Shown here: positions 30,989 to 39,394 of the stretch, piece by piece
Position numbering within the stretch: the first letter of the stretch is position 1
Layout: each line of letters opens with the position of its first letter
Origin: Hydrogenophilales bacterium
GTDB lineage: Bacteria; Pseudomonadota; Gammaproteobacteria; Burkholderiales; Thiobacillaceae
Length of the DNA stretch: 64,000 nucleotides
Assembly: GCA_016703155.1 (NCBI GenBank)
Contig: JADJCP010000001.1
Span: forward strand, 992,001 to 1,056,000
Direction of reading: 5' to 3'
Notes under the pieces: model-generated
Database searches by the model: none
Told to the model about the DNA's origin: nothing
Seen by the model: the letters and a program-made list of their open reading frames with translations, nothing else
Translations under genes and position numbers: made by a program

Positions 30989-31831
30989 TTAAAGTTTATC
31001 TTTCGAGCGGAACAAAATCCGCGCACCGATATTGATGGAGAGCACCAGCAGCGCGATCAGCAGCGCCCCGCCCCAGGCCAAGGACACCCAGTTATCGTAG
31101 GGACTCATGGCGAACTGGAAGATGACCACCGGCAGGTTGCCCATGGGCTGCGACATATCGGCGCTGAAAAACTGGTTGTTCAAGGCGGTAAACAGTAGTG
31201 GCGCGGTCTCGCCGGTCACGCGGGCGATGGCCAGGAGAATGCCGGTGACCACGCCCGCCTTGACCGCGCGCAAGGTGATCTTCAACGACACCTGCCAGCG
31301 CGGCGCGCCGACGGCAAACGCGGCTTCGCGCAGCGCCGATGGCACCAGCAGCAGCATGTTTTCGGTGGTCCGCACCACCACCGGAATGGCGATCAGCGAC
31401 AAGGCCACCGAGCCGGCCCAGCCGGAAAAACCACCCAAGGTGGCAACCATGAGGGCATACACGAACAGGCCGATGACGATGGACGGCGCCGACAGCATGA
31501 TGTCGGTAACGAAACGGGTCGTCGCGGCGAACTTCGAGGTCGCTCCGAACTCGGCAAGGTAGATGCCGGCGAGGATGCCGATCGGCGTCGAAACGAGCGT
31601 GGTCACGCCGATGATCATCAGACTGCCGACGATGGCATTGCGCAGGCCACCGCCTTCCGTGCCGGGGGCCGGCGTATCCTGGGTGAAAAAGTCCCAGCTC
31701 AGCGCGGAAAAACCGTTATAGAACAGGGTCCATAGGATCCACATCAGTGCCGCCAGACCGAAGGCCATAGCGACCATGGACAGGGCGATGCCCATCCTGT
31801 TGACGAATACGCGGCGTGAATACAGATTCAT
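30989..31831 (-). CDS. pstA: Phosphate ABC transporter permease PstA
   Basis: Inner-membrane permease, 280 residues with about six helices. The cytoplasmic coupling region with the EAA-like motif is seen as LREAAFAVGAPRWQVSLKITL, and TPAPGTEGGGLRNAIVGSL is typical of PstA. It pairs with PstC to form the phosphate channel. It follows pstC after 21 bases and is preceded by a short GC-rich spacer. Confidence 0.95.
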   Translation of the reverse strand: MNLYSRRVFVNRMGIALSMVAMAFGLAALMWILWTLFYNGFSALSWDFFTQDTPAPGTEGGGLRNAIVGSLMIIGVTTLVSTPIGILAGIYLAEFGATSKFAATTRFVTDIMLSAPSIVIGLFVYALMVATLGGFSGWAGSVALSLIAIPVVVRTTENMLLLVPSALREAAFAVGAPRWQVSLKITLRAVKAGVVTGILLAIARVTGETAPLLFTALNNQFFSADMSQPMGNLPVVIFQFAMSPYDNWVSLAWGGALLIALLVLSINIGARILFRSKDKL

Positions 31832-31852
31832 GGCAGAGCTCCGGGTGGCGGC

Positions 31853-32830
31853 TTATTTGCCTTGCTTGGCGACGCCGCGCTTGATCAGCCATTGCGAGAT
31901 GGCCAGCACGATGAAGGTGATAATGAACAGTACCAGGCCGAGCGCAAACAAGGAGGCGATATGCAATCCCGGATCGGCCTCGCCGAACTCATTGGCCAGG
32001 GTCGAGGCGATCGAGGTGCCCGGCGCGAACAGGCTGCCGACGATGCGGTTGGCGTTGCCGATGACGAAGGTGACCGCCATGGTTTCACCGAGGGCGCGAC
32101 CCAGTCCGAGCATGATGCCGCCGATGACGCCGACACGGGTATAAGGCAGAACGATGCTGGTAACCACTTCCCAGGTCGTGCAACCCACCCCGTAGGCGGA
32201 CTCCTTGAGTTGCGGCGGCACGGTCTCGAAGACGTCGCGCATCACCGAAGCCACGAAAGGAATCACCATCAGCGACAGGACGATGCCCGCGGTAAGGATG
32301 CCGACGCCGATGGGCGGGCCGGCGAACCAGCCGCCAATCACTGGCACATCGCCAAACGCCGCCTGCAAGTAGGGTTGGATATGCGCCGAGAAGAGCGGCG
32401 CGAAAACAAACAAACCCCAGATACCGTAAATGATCGATGGCACACCTGCGAGCAGTTCGATGGCGGTGCCCAGAGGCCTGCGCAGCCAGGTCGGACAGGT
32501 TTCGGTGAGAAACAGGGCGATGCCGAAGCTGACCGGCACGGCGATGAGCAAAGCGATGATCGAGGTCACCACCGTACCATAGATGGCGGCCAAGGCACCG
32601 TACTGGTCTTCCGGCACGTTCCAGACATTGGTCCACAGGAAGGACGCGCCGAATTGCTTGAATACCGGCGCGGCCTCAATTGCCAGTGAGATCAGGATCC
32701 CGGCAAGCGCGGCAAGGACGATAAACGCAAACAGCAGCGTGATCTGATGAAAGATCCCGTCCTGCAACTTGAATACCTTGATCTTCGCGGCGTGCACATC
32801 CACCACGTTAGTGCTGGCAACTTCGCTCAT
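31853..32830 (-). CDS. pstC: Phosphate ABC transporter permease PstC
   Basis: Inner-membrane permease, 325 residues with about six to seven helices. The coupling motif is [25 protein letters not shown], seen in its two halves, and [21 protein letters not shown] is a PstC hallmark. It follows pstS after 112 bases that carry a stem-loop, which would explain more PstS than permease from the same transcript. Confidence 0.95.
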   Translation of the reverse strand: MSEVASTNVVDVHAAKIKVFKLQDGIFHQITLLFAFIVLAALAGILISLAIEAAPVFKQFGASFLWTNVWNVPEDQYGALAAIYGTVVTSIIALLIAVPVSFGIALFLTETCPTWLRRPLGTAIELLAGVPSIIYGIWGLFVFAPLFSAHIQPYLQAAFGDVPVIGGWFAGPPIGVGILTAGIVLSLMVIPFVASVMRDVFETVPPQLKESAYGVGCTTWEVVTSIVLPYTRVGVIGGIMLGLGRALGETMAVTFVIGNANRIVGSLFAPGTSIASTLANEFGEADPGLHIASLFALGLVLFIITFIVLAISQWLIKRGVAKQGK

Positions 32831-32900
32831 GCTTTCCGTGTCCTTGTTTCTGTATGGCTTCTTCTGGAGTCCACTGGCCCATGCCAGAAGACTTCAGGAG

Positions 32901-32934
32901 AAGACCAGCCCGCACCCAAGCACAGGCTGGTCTT
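32901..32934 (-). promoter_or_regulatory. Intercistronic stem-loop between pstS and pstC
   Basis: AAGACCAGCC and GGCTGGTCTT form a ten-base-pair stem with a 14-base loop eight bases after the pstS stop. There is no T-run after it on the minus strand, so it fits an mRNA-stabilising or partial attenuator hairpin that raises pstS over pstCAB, a common arrangement. Confidence 0.7.
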
Positions 32935-32942
32935 GAAAAACA

Positions 32943-33962
32943 TTACTTGATGTTTTTCATCTCGGCTTCGACCATCTTCACGACGCTGGCGGGCAGCGGC
33001 ACGAAGCCCAGATCCTCGGCCATCTTCTGACCGTTGTTCAGCGACCAGGTAAAGAAGTCGACCACGCCCTTCTGCCTGGAGGCATCGCCCCCTTTTTCAT
33101 AGGCCAGGATGTAAGTCGCGCTGGTGATCGGCCAGGCATTTTTATGGCTCTGGTCGAGCAGATCCGGAGCCATGCCCTTGACCTTGAAGTTGGCGCCGGC
33201 GGCGGCATCAGCAACAGCATCCTGATTCGGAACGATGTAGTTGCCGGCCTTGTTCTTCAGTGCGACGAAGTTCATCTTGTTCTTCATGGCATCGGCGATA
33301 TCGACATAGCCGATGGTGCCGACGATCTTCTGCACGTTGGCGGCGACGCCCGGGTTACCCTTGCCACCGACGGCATTGGCCGGCCAGTTCACCGTGTTGC
33401 CGGCACCGACATCACGCATGAAGGACATGGACTGCTTGGCCAGGTAGTGGCTGAAGGCGTAGGTGGTGCCGGAACCGTCGGAACGATGCGCAACCGTCAC
33501 CGCCAGATCAGGCAGCTTCAGACCGGGGTTCAACTTGGCGATCCGGGCATCGTTCCACTTGGTGATGGCACCACGGAACAAGTCGGCGGCGGTCATGCCA
33601 TCCAGCTTCAGCTTGCCGGACTCGATGCCGGGCACGTTCATGACGATGGTCACGCCGCCCATGACGGTGGGAACCTGAACCAGACCGGCTGCATCCAGAT
33701 CGGCTTCCTTGACGGGCGCATCGGTACCGCCGAAGTCGACCGTCTTGGCCTTGATCTGCTTGACGCCACCGGAGGAACCGATGCCTTGATAGTTGACCTG
33801 GTTACCCGTGGCGGCCTTGTAGGCTTCGGCCCACTTGGTGTAGACGGCGTAGGGGAAGGTGGCGCCGGCGCCGGTGATGTCGGCGGCCAGGACGGAAGCG
33901 CTCGCGGCCATGATGGCGGCGAAGGCGGTGAGCTTGAAGTAAGCGCGTTTGCTTGCGAACAT
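32943..33962 (-). CDS. pstS: Phosphate-binding periplasmic protein PstS
   Basis: High-affinity phosphate-binding protein, 339 residues with a Sec signal peptide ending near AADIT at residue 26-30. Phosphate-site regions are GAGATFPYAVY, GIGSSGGVKQIKAKTVDFGGTDAPV (two loops) and RSDGSGTTYAFSHYL. It delivers phosphate to PstCA. The upstream 150 bases are AT-rich around 34021-34060, suiting a promoter, but I see only weak Pho-box matches there (about 9 of 14 at 33988-34005), so its control is expected from the family rather than shown. Confidence 0.96.
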   Translation of the reverse strand: MFASKRAYFKLTAFAAIMAASASVLAADITGAGATFPYAVYTKWAEAYKAATGNQVNYQGIGSSGGVKQIKAKTVDFGGTDAPVKEADLDAAGLVQVPTVMGGVTIVMNVPGIESGKLKLDGMTAADLFRGAITKWNDARIAKLNPGLKLPDLAVTVAHRSDGSGTTYAFSHYLAKQSMSFMRDVGAGNTVNWPANAVGGKGNPGVAANVQKIVGTIGYVDIADAMKNKMNFVALKNKAGNYIVPNQDAVADAAAGANFKVKGMAPDLLDQSHKNAWPITSATYILAYEKGGDASRQKGVVDFFTWSLNNGQKMAEDLGFVPLPASVVKMVEAEMKNIK

Positions 33963-34120
33963 GTAAAAGTCCTCCGGATGAAGTGAAGTGACGCAATTGC
34001 GACCCTCGACATCCTAGAGGTGGAATATTACGAAATTATGAATCTCTTGTAATATATCCCTACCAGCCCGGTGAGACTGCCGACCACAAGGCCGGTAAAT
34101 CCACGGGCAGCGGCGGCGGT

Positions 34121-34138
34121 ACGTCATCGAATTGTCAT
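34121..34138 (+). promoter_or_regulatory. Candidate Pho box for the first glycosyltransferase
   Basis: ACGTCAT-CGAA-TTGTCAT matches 11 of 14 Pho-box positions with exact 11-base periodicity, 26 bases before the glycosyltransferase start. The short distance implies a very short leader. It lies in the divergent pstS/glycosyltransferase region. Confidence 0.6.
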
Positions 34139-34163
34139 CATTCGCTGGCATGGTGGACATGCC

Positions 34164-35390
34164 ATGCAAGCAGACTCCCTCCTACTAGAAGAACTGCCCG
34201 TCAGCCGCCGGCGCCTGCGGGTCAGTCTGATCACCGAAACCTACCCACCGGAGATCAACGGCGTCGCCATGACCCTCGGCCATCTCGTCCTGGGCCTTCA
34301 GGCACGCGACCATCAGGTACAGTTGATCCGTCCGCGCCAAGGTCGCGAAGCACCGCCGGCCGACATGGCCAACCTGGAGCAGATTCTCCGACCCGGATTT
34401 CCGATCCCGCGTTATGCCGGGCTAAACATGGGCCTGCCGGCGAAGCGTCTGCTGTTCAAACGCTGGTCCGTGCGCCAGCCGGATGTCGTGCACATCGCCA
34501 CGGAAGGCCCCCTGGGCTGGTCGGCCCTGGCCGCCGCCAACAAGCTGCGCATCCCCGTGGTGAGCGGCTTTCACACCAATTTCCATAGCTACAGCAGCCA
34601 CTACGGCTTTGGCTGGCTGAAAAAACCGATCCACGTCTACCTGCGAAAATTCCATAACCAGACGCGCCTGACCCTGGTGCCGACACGTCAGCTCGGTATC
34701 GAACTGAGCCGGGCCGGCTACCGCAACGTCGAGGTGCTGTCGCGCGGCGTCGACCAGCGTTTGTTCAACCCAGGGAAACGCAGCGCCGCCCTGCGCCAGG
34801 AATGGGGTGTCGCCGACAACACACCCGCGGTGATCCATGTCGGCCGCATCGCCCCGGAAAAAAACCTGGGCCTGCTGATCCGCGCATTCGAAGCCATCGA
34901 AGCCACCCGCCCCGGCGCGCGCCTGATCCTGGTCGGCGACGGCCCGAGTCTGGCCGCCCTGAAACACAGCCATCCGCGTTTCGTGTTTCGCGGCGCGCGC
35001 GTCGGCGAAGACCTGGCCAGCCATTATGCCTCCGCCGATATTTTCCTGTTCCCCAGCGTCACCGAGACCTTCGGCAACACACTCACCGAGGCCATGGCCA
35101 GCGGCCTCGCCTGCCTCGGCTACGACTATGCCGCCGCGTCCGAACATATTCGCCAGGGCGACAACGGCGTCAAAGTCCGTCTGCACGACGAGCCGGCGTT
35201 CATCGACCAGGCCCGCTGGCTGGCCGAACACCCCGAAGCCATCGGCCCACTCGGCGCGGGCGCACGGGAAACCATGAAGGCCCTGAGTTGGGAAGACATC
35301 TACGATCAACTGGAAGGCTATTACCTGCGCGTCATTCGGGAACGCGAAGCCAGCCAGGATCGTGCCGTCCGCAAATCGGGCTTCAGCTAA
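34164..35390 (+). CDS. GT4 glycosyltransferase, probable glycolipid synthase of phosphate starvation
   Basis: A 408-residue GT-B fold glycosyltransferase of family 4, resembling the SqdX/MgtA-type lipid glycosyltransferases. The N-terminal acceptor domain starts SLITETYPPEINGVAMT; the donor domain shows VGRIAPEKNLGLLIRAFE, LILVGDGPS, and the E-x7-E motif in SVTETFGNTLTEAMASG. ATG 34164 is preferred over the upstream open frame because GGTGGA precedes it. It is divergent from pstS with its own candidate Pho box, and convergent with a second GT4 gene, overlapping it by eight bases. Transfer of a sugar to diacylglycerol during phosphate limitation is inferred from family and context; an unrelated acceptor such as mannosyl donors is possible. 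Confidence 0.78.
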   Translation: MQADSLLLEELPVSRRRLRVSLITETYPPEINGVAMTLGHLVLGLQARDHQVQLIRPRQGREAPPADMANLEQILRPGFPIPRYAGLNMGLPAKRLLFKRWSVRQPDVVHIATEGPLGWSALAAANKLRIPVVSGFHTNFHSYSSHYGFGWLKKPIHVYLRKFHNQTRLTLVPTRQLGIELSRAGYRNVEVLSRGVDQRLFNPGKRSAALRQEWGVADNTPAVIHVGRIAPEKNLGLLIRAFEAIEATRPGARLILVGDGPSLAALKHSHPRFVFRGARVGEDLASHYASADIFLFPSVTETFGNTLTEAMASGLACLGYDYAAASEHIRQGDNGVKVRLHDEPAFIDQARWLAEHPEAIGPLGAGARETMKALSWEDIYDQLEGYYLRVIREREASQDRAVRKSGFS

Positions 35391-36528
35391 GACTTCGATA
35401 CAGTTCGGCCAGACTCCCGGCCATGCGCTGGTCCGACCACTCGGCGGCATAGTCCCTGGCCTCGGCTGAAAGTTGCGCGCGCAGTTGGCCATCGTCCAGG
35501 AGGCGGCAAAGCGCTGCGGCAAAGTCGGCCACATCATCCACCGGGGTCAGGCAGCCGCGTCCCCGCGCCAGGATATCGGTCGTCCCCATCGCCGCCAGAG
35601 CCACCACGGGCAAACCCATGGCCATGGCTTCGAGCAGAACCAGCCCCTGAGTCTCGGTGCGCGAAGCGAAGGCGAAGACATCGGCGGCGGCGTAACAGTC
35701 CGGCAGTTCGCGCTTGCGGTCGAGATAGCCAAGGAACCTGACGTTTCCGGTCAGGCCCAGCGCCTCGACCTGGGCGCGCAGACGTTTGCCGGCCGGCCCC
35801 TCGCCGGTGATCAGGAAAAGGATTTCAGGCAATCGCATGCGCGCCTGAGCGACGGCCTCCACCAGAAAGCCGATATTCTTCTCATGAGCGACCCGACCGA
35901 CGAACAAGACGGTCGGACGATGCGCGTCGATCCCCAGTTTAGCCCGATAACCGGCGCGATCGCCGCTCTCGAAACGGCCCAGGGGAATACCGGTAGGCAG
36001 GACGTGCATCGGCCGGGTGACGCCGTATTCAGCCAGGCGCGCGCGCATCGCCGTCGAGGGGACGATCACCGCGTCCAGGGTGTTGCACTGGGTGCGCGAG
36101 AAACGCCGCGCCAATGCCCGCATCCAGGCACGCGGCAGCCACCGGGCGTAGTGGTAGAGATACTCTTCGAAAAAAGTGTGATAGGTGGCCAGTACCGGCT
36201 TTCCCAGCTTTCTGGCGGCATGCAGCCCGGCGTAGTGGGCAACGAAGGGGGTCTGGATATGAATGAGGTCGCAACTCTCGGCCTCCCGGAGCACCGTGTC
36301 GCGGGCCTGGCGCCAGGTCATCATCCGGTCTTCGGGATCGACCGGCACCGGCCGGGCATCGACCCGGACGATGTCGGGTTGTTCCGGCTCCTCACCATAA
36401 CGTGGCGCGACCAGACGCACATCGACACCCTCCGCGGCCAGTGTGCCGCGAAAGGTCTCGATAGAGGTGCAAACACCGTTGACGCGTGGAAAATATACGT
36501 CCGAGACCATCAGGACGCGCATTTTCAA
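35383..36528 (-). CDS. GT4 glycosyltransferase coupled to plcP (Agt-like)
   Basis: A 381-residue GT-B glycosyltransferase. N-terminus VLMVSDVYFPRVNGVCTSIE, donor domain FVGRVAHEKNIGFLVEAV, LFLITGEGPAGKRL, and the E-x7-E motif in SRTETQGLVLLEAMAMGLP. Its ATG overlaps the stop of the plcP gene by four bases, so the two are co-translated. In alphaproteobacteria and marine bacteria plcP is typically paired with such a glycosyltransferase (Agt), which converts the diacylglycerol released by PlcP to glucosyl- or glucuronosyl-diacylglycerol. It is distinct from the neighbour on the other strand, so the organism may make two glycolipid headgroups. Sugar specificity cannot be told. Confidence 0.8.
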   Translation of the reverse strand: MKMRVLMVSDVYFPRVNGVCTSIETFRGTLAAEGVDVRLVAPRYGEEPEQPDIVRVDARPVPVDPEDRMMTWRQARDTVLREAESCDLIHIQTPFVAHYAGLHAARKLGKPVLATYHTFFEEYLYHYARWLPRAWMRALARRFSRTQCNTLDAVIVPSTAMRARLAEYGVTRPMHVLPTGIPLGRFESGDRAGYRAKLGIDAHRPTVLFVGRVAHEKNIGFLVEAVAQARMRLPEILFLITGEGPAGKRLRAQVEALGLTGNVRFLGYLDRKRELPDCYAAADVFAFASRTETQGLVLLEAMAMGLPVVALAAMGTTDILARGRGCLTPVDDVADFAAALCRLLDDGQLRAQLSAEARDYAAEWSDQRMAGSLAELYRSLS

Positions 36529-37331
36529 GCCGCCTTGCGCTGCGCCAAAATGTCCCTGTCCTCAATCAAGACATGCTCGGCAGCCGGCACGCTTTGTACG
36601 CCGTCCCAGTCGACCAGTTCCAACCGACCGTCGAAATGCTCGACGATGGCGGTGCAGGAGTCGACCCAATCGCCGCAATTGGCATAGGACAGACCGTCCA
36701 CCTCCTTGAGCGAGGCCCAATGGATATGGCCGCACACCACGCCGTCCAGGCCTCGGTCCCGGACGTGATGCATGACCGCGTGCTCGAAATCGAAGATGAA
36801 TTGCAAGGCCTTTTTCACCTTGCGTTTGGCATAACCCGCCAGCGACCAGTACCCCGAGCGGCCCAGGTTGCGGCGCACCCAGGACAGCCAGATGTTGGCG
36901 CGCACCAGACCGTTGTAAGCCATGTCGCCCAGCACGGCGACCCAGCGGTGGTAGCGGGTGACCTGGTCGAACTCATCGCCGTGCACCAGCAGCAAGCGCC
37001 GACCGTCGGCGGTATCATGAATGTATTCCTTGGCGACGACGATATCGCCGAAGGCCACGCCGGCATATTCACGCAGCGCCTCGTCGTGATTGCCCGGGAT
37101 GAACACCACTTTTTCGCCATGGCGCGCCCGTCGCAAGACCTTCTGGATGAAGGTATTCTGCGCGCCACTCCAGTGGACGCCCCGGCTCATCGACCAGAAA
37201 TCGATGATGTCGCCGATCAGATACAACTGCTCGGCGGGGTATTCGCGCAGGAATTCCAGGAGACGCTCCGCCTGGCAGGCTCGGGTGCCCAGATGGATGT
37301 CGGACAGAAATACGCTACGCACATTCGGCAT
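36525..37331 (-). CDS. plcP: PlcP-like metallophosphoesterase (phospholipid headgroup hydrolase)
   Basis: A 268-residue calcineurin-like phosphoesterase related to UDP-2,3-diacylglucosamine hydrolase. Metal-site motifs are intact: SDIHLGT, IGDIIDFW, PGNHDEALR, LLVHGDEFD and VCGHIHWASL. This branch, PlcP, hydrolyses phosphatidylcholine or phosphatidylethanolamine to diacylglycerol under phosphate stress, as shown for Sinorhizobium. Support here comes from the coupled glycosyltransferase, the strong Pho box 22 bases upstream, and betaine-lipid genes nearby that need diacylglycerol. No clear ribosome-binding site precedes ATG 37331, so the transcript may be nearly leaderless. LpxH-type activity is the main alternative. 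Confidence 0.8.
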   Translation of the reverse strand: MPNVRSVFLSDIHLGTRACQAERLLEFLREYPAEQLYLIGDIIDFWSMSRGVHWSGAQNTFIQKVLRRARHGEKVVFIPGNHDEALREYAGVAFGDIVVAKEYIHDTADGRRLLLVHGDEFDQVTRYHRWVAVLGDMAYNGLVRANIWLSWVRRNLGRSGYWSLAGYAKRKVKKALQFIFDFEHAVMHHVRDRGLDGVVCGHIHWASLKEVDGLSYANCGDWVDSCTAIVEHFDGRLELVDWDGVQSVPAAEHVLIEDRDILAQRKAA

Positions 37332-37353
37332 GCCGGCATCGTGCCGGTGTAAT

Positions 37354-37371
37354 GTGACAGGACGATGACCA
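37354..37371 (-). promoter_or_regulatory. Candidate Pho box for plcP-glycosyltransferase operon
   Basis: Minus strand TGGTCAT-CGTC-CTGTCAC matches 12 of 14 positions, the second repeat being perfect. A weak CACGAT follows at ten bases, which would start transcription almost at the plcP ATG. Confidence 0.68.
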
Positions 37372-37460
37372 TTTCAGCCGTCGTACCGGTCGACGTGCAT
37401 AAAATTGCAATATTGTTACGGTAGCCTTTCAAGGAGACTTCACCGACCGACTCCTCGACA

Positions 37461-39308
37461 ATGACATCCCTGGCCACGCAACTCATCCCCAAGCTGGAAA
37501 CACTGCTCGACGCCGTTCTCAAGCTGGAAACCGACTACGCCGAGGCCATCGCCTCGACACACCCGCTGCACCGTGACAGTGCCAGCAACTTGCTGCACTA
37601 TCTGGCCTTGCGCCAGCACGACATCCGCGACCTGCAGAACCAGCTGGCACTGCTCGGCCTGAGTCGATTGGGGCGCGCCGAAGCCCATGTCTGCGGCACC
37701 ATCGAAGCCGTGCTCGCCGCCCTCTACGCCCTGGCCGGCAAGAAAATGCCACGCTCGCGCTCCACGGTCTGTCCGATCACCACCGGCGGCCTGTATCTGA
37801 AGGAACATGCCCACGCCTTGCTGGGCAGACCCGGCAAGCAGCGCGCCACGCGCATCATGGTCACCATGCCCAGCGAAGCGGCGACCGATCCAGACCTCAT
37901 TGACGGACTGCTCGGCGCGGGCATGGACGTCATGCGCATCAACTGTGCTCACGACGACATCGACACCTGGCTGGCGATGATCGCCCACCTGCGCGCGGCG
38001 GAGAAAAAGCATGACCGACGTTGCAAAGTGTATGCCGACCTGGCTGGCCCGAAGCTGCGCACCGGCGACCTGCCCTCGCTGGGTGGCATGACCGAATTCA
38101 AGGCACGCCGCGACATCTGGGGGCGGGTTCTGGAGCCGGCACGCATCTGGCTCACGGCCTCACGGCAACCGGAAGTCCCGGCGAGTCCGGTCGATGCCAC
38201 CCTGCCGATCGACTTGGATCTCCTCGCCAACATCCACGCCGGCGACCACCTGGACGTCGAAGACACGCGGGGAAACCGGCGCCACCTGACCGTCAAGGAA
38301 CGCTTCGGCGGTTCATGGCTGGCCCACTGCTTCCAACATGGCTATGTCCGCAGCGGCGCCCGCTGCGGACTGTATCGGGACGACACGCAAATCATGTCCG
38401 GCCACATCGGCGAGCTGCCCGAGGTGATCCAGCCGCTGATCCTTAAACCCGGCGACAGGCTGCTTCTGGTGCGTCCGGAGCACACCGGCGGACCGGCCGA
38501 ATTCGATGCACAGGGTCGAATCATCCGGCCCTCCGCCATCCCCTGCTCGCTTACGGCAGTCTTCGATGCCATTCGTCCGGGCGAGCCCATCTGGTTCGAC
38601 GACGGCAAGATCGGCGGCCGGGTGCAAAGCTGCGATAGCCAGGAAATCAGTATCGAGATCACCCAGGCCAGCCCTCAGGGAAGCAAGTTGCGTCCCGAGA
38701 AAGGCATCAACCTGCCGGACACCGAACTGGCCGTTCCCGCCATCACGGAGAAGGATCTGGACGATCTGAACCGCCTCGCCGCACACATCGACATCGTTGG
38801 TCTTTCATTTGTACGGCACGCGGACGATGTCCTGAATCTGCACGCGCACCTGGAACGCATCGGCGCCGGGCATCTCGGCACCGTGCTCAAGATCGAGACG
38901 CGCCAGGGTTTCGAGAACCTGGCGCGCATCCTGCTCGCCAGCTTGCGCCGCCCCCCTGTCGGCATCATGGTGGCGCGTGGCGACCTGGCGGTGGAGATCG
39001 GCTTCGATCGACTGGCCGAGGTCCAGGAAGAAATCCTCTGGCTATGCGAAGCCGCGCATGTCCCGGTGATCTGGGCGACCCAGGTGCTCGATACCATGGC
39101 CCGGCGCGGGCTGCCCTCGCGGGCGGAGGTCTCCGACGCCGCGCTCTCCGGGCGCGCCGAGTGCGTCATGCTCAACAAGGGGCCGTACATCGTCGACACC
39201 GTGCGTTTCCTCGACGACATACTGGCCCGCATGAACGAGCATCGCGCCAAAGGTCGGCCCATGTTGCGCAAGCTGTCGGTGTCGGATATCCAGGGGACGC
39301 CAAGCTAG
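37461..39308 (+). CDS. Atypical pyruvate kinase-like protein with N-terminal extension
   Basis: A 615-residue protein of the pyruvate kinase superfamily. The first 125 or so residues are a helical extension absent from ordinary PykF/PykA; the barrel starts near RIMVTMPSEA. Active-site equivalents are DVMRINCAH (usual RLNFSH, Ser replaced by Ala), YADLAGPKLRTG, FDDGKIGG, KGINLPDTEL, LKIETRQGFENL, MVARGDLAVEIG and IWATQVLDTMARRG. The B-domain insert is enlarged and the C-terminal allosteric domain is missing. Arg, Asn, Lys, Glu, Asp and Thr ligands remain, so catalysis is possible. It is divergent from plcP and upstream of the EAL-CBS-GGDEF gene. A role in phosphate-stressed metabolism is only suggested by position. 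Confidence 0.75.
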   Translation: MTSLATQLIPKLETLLDAVLKLETDYAEAIASTHPLHRDSASNLLHYLALRQHDIRDLQNQLALLGLSRLGRAEAHVCGTIEAVLAALYALAGKKMPRSRSTVCPITTGGLYLKEHAHALLGRPGKQRATRIMVTMPSEAATDPDLIDGLLGAGMDVMRINCAHDDIDTWLAMIAHLRAAEKKHDRRCKVYADLAGPKLRTGDLPSLGGMTEFKARRDIWGRVLEPARIWLTASRQPEVPASPVDATLPIDLDLLANIHAGDHLDVEDTRGNRRHLTVKERFGGSWLAHCFQHGYVRSGARCGLYRDDTQIMSGHIGELPEVIQPLILKPGDRLLLVRPEHTGGPAEFDAQGRIIRPSAIPCSLTAVFDAIRPGEPIWFDDGKIGGRVQSCDSQEISIEITQASPQGSKLRPEKGINLPDTELAVPAITEKDLDDLNRLAAHIDIVGLSFVRHADDVLNLHAHLERIGAGHLGTVLKIETRQGFENLARILLASLRRPPVGIMVARGDLAVEIGFDRLAEVQEEILWLCEAAHVPVIWATQVLDTMARRGLPSRAEVSDAALSGRAECVMLNKGPYIVDTVRFLDDILARMNEHRAKGRPMLRKLSVSDIQGTPS

Positions 39309-39325
39309 CCGGCGCGGCCACTCCG

Positions 39326-39343
39326 CTTTCATCATGCTGTCAC
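39326..39343 (+). promoter_or_regulatory. Candidate Pho box for the EAL-CBS-GGDEF gene (best match in window)
   Basis: CTTTCAT-CATG-CTGTCAC matches 13 of 14 positions of the Pho-box repeat. Exactly ten bases later is TAGCCT (39354-39359), similar to the TAGACT after the phoD box. It lies between the pyruvate-kinase-like and EAL-CBS-GGDEF genes, 51 bases before the latter's ATG. Confidence 0.7.
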
Positions 39344-39394
39344 CAAGACGCGCTAGCCTCGGCTACCCGGTCGCACGTCCCGAAAGGTTGCATC

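Noticed and set aside
33988..34055. Pho boxes for pstS (33988-34005 and 34038-34055)
   Set aside because: They match only about 9 and 8 of 14 positions, so I do not list them as features although pst genes are usually PhoB targets.
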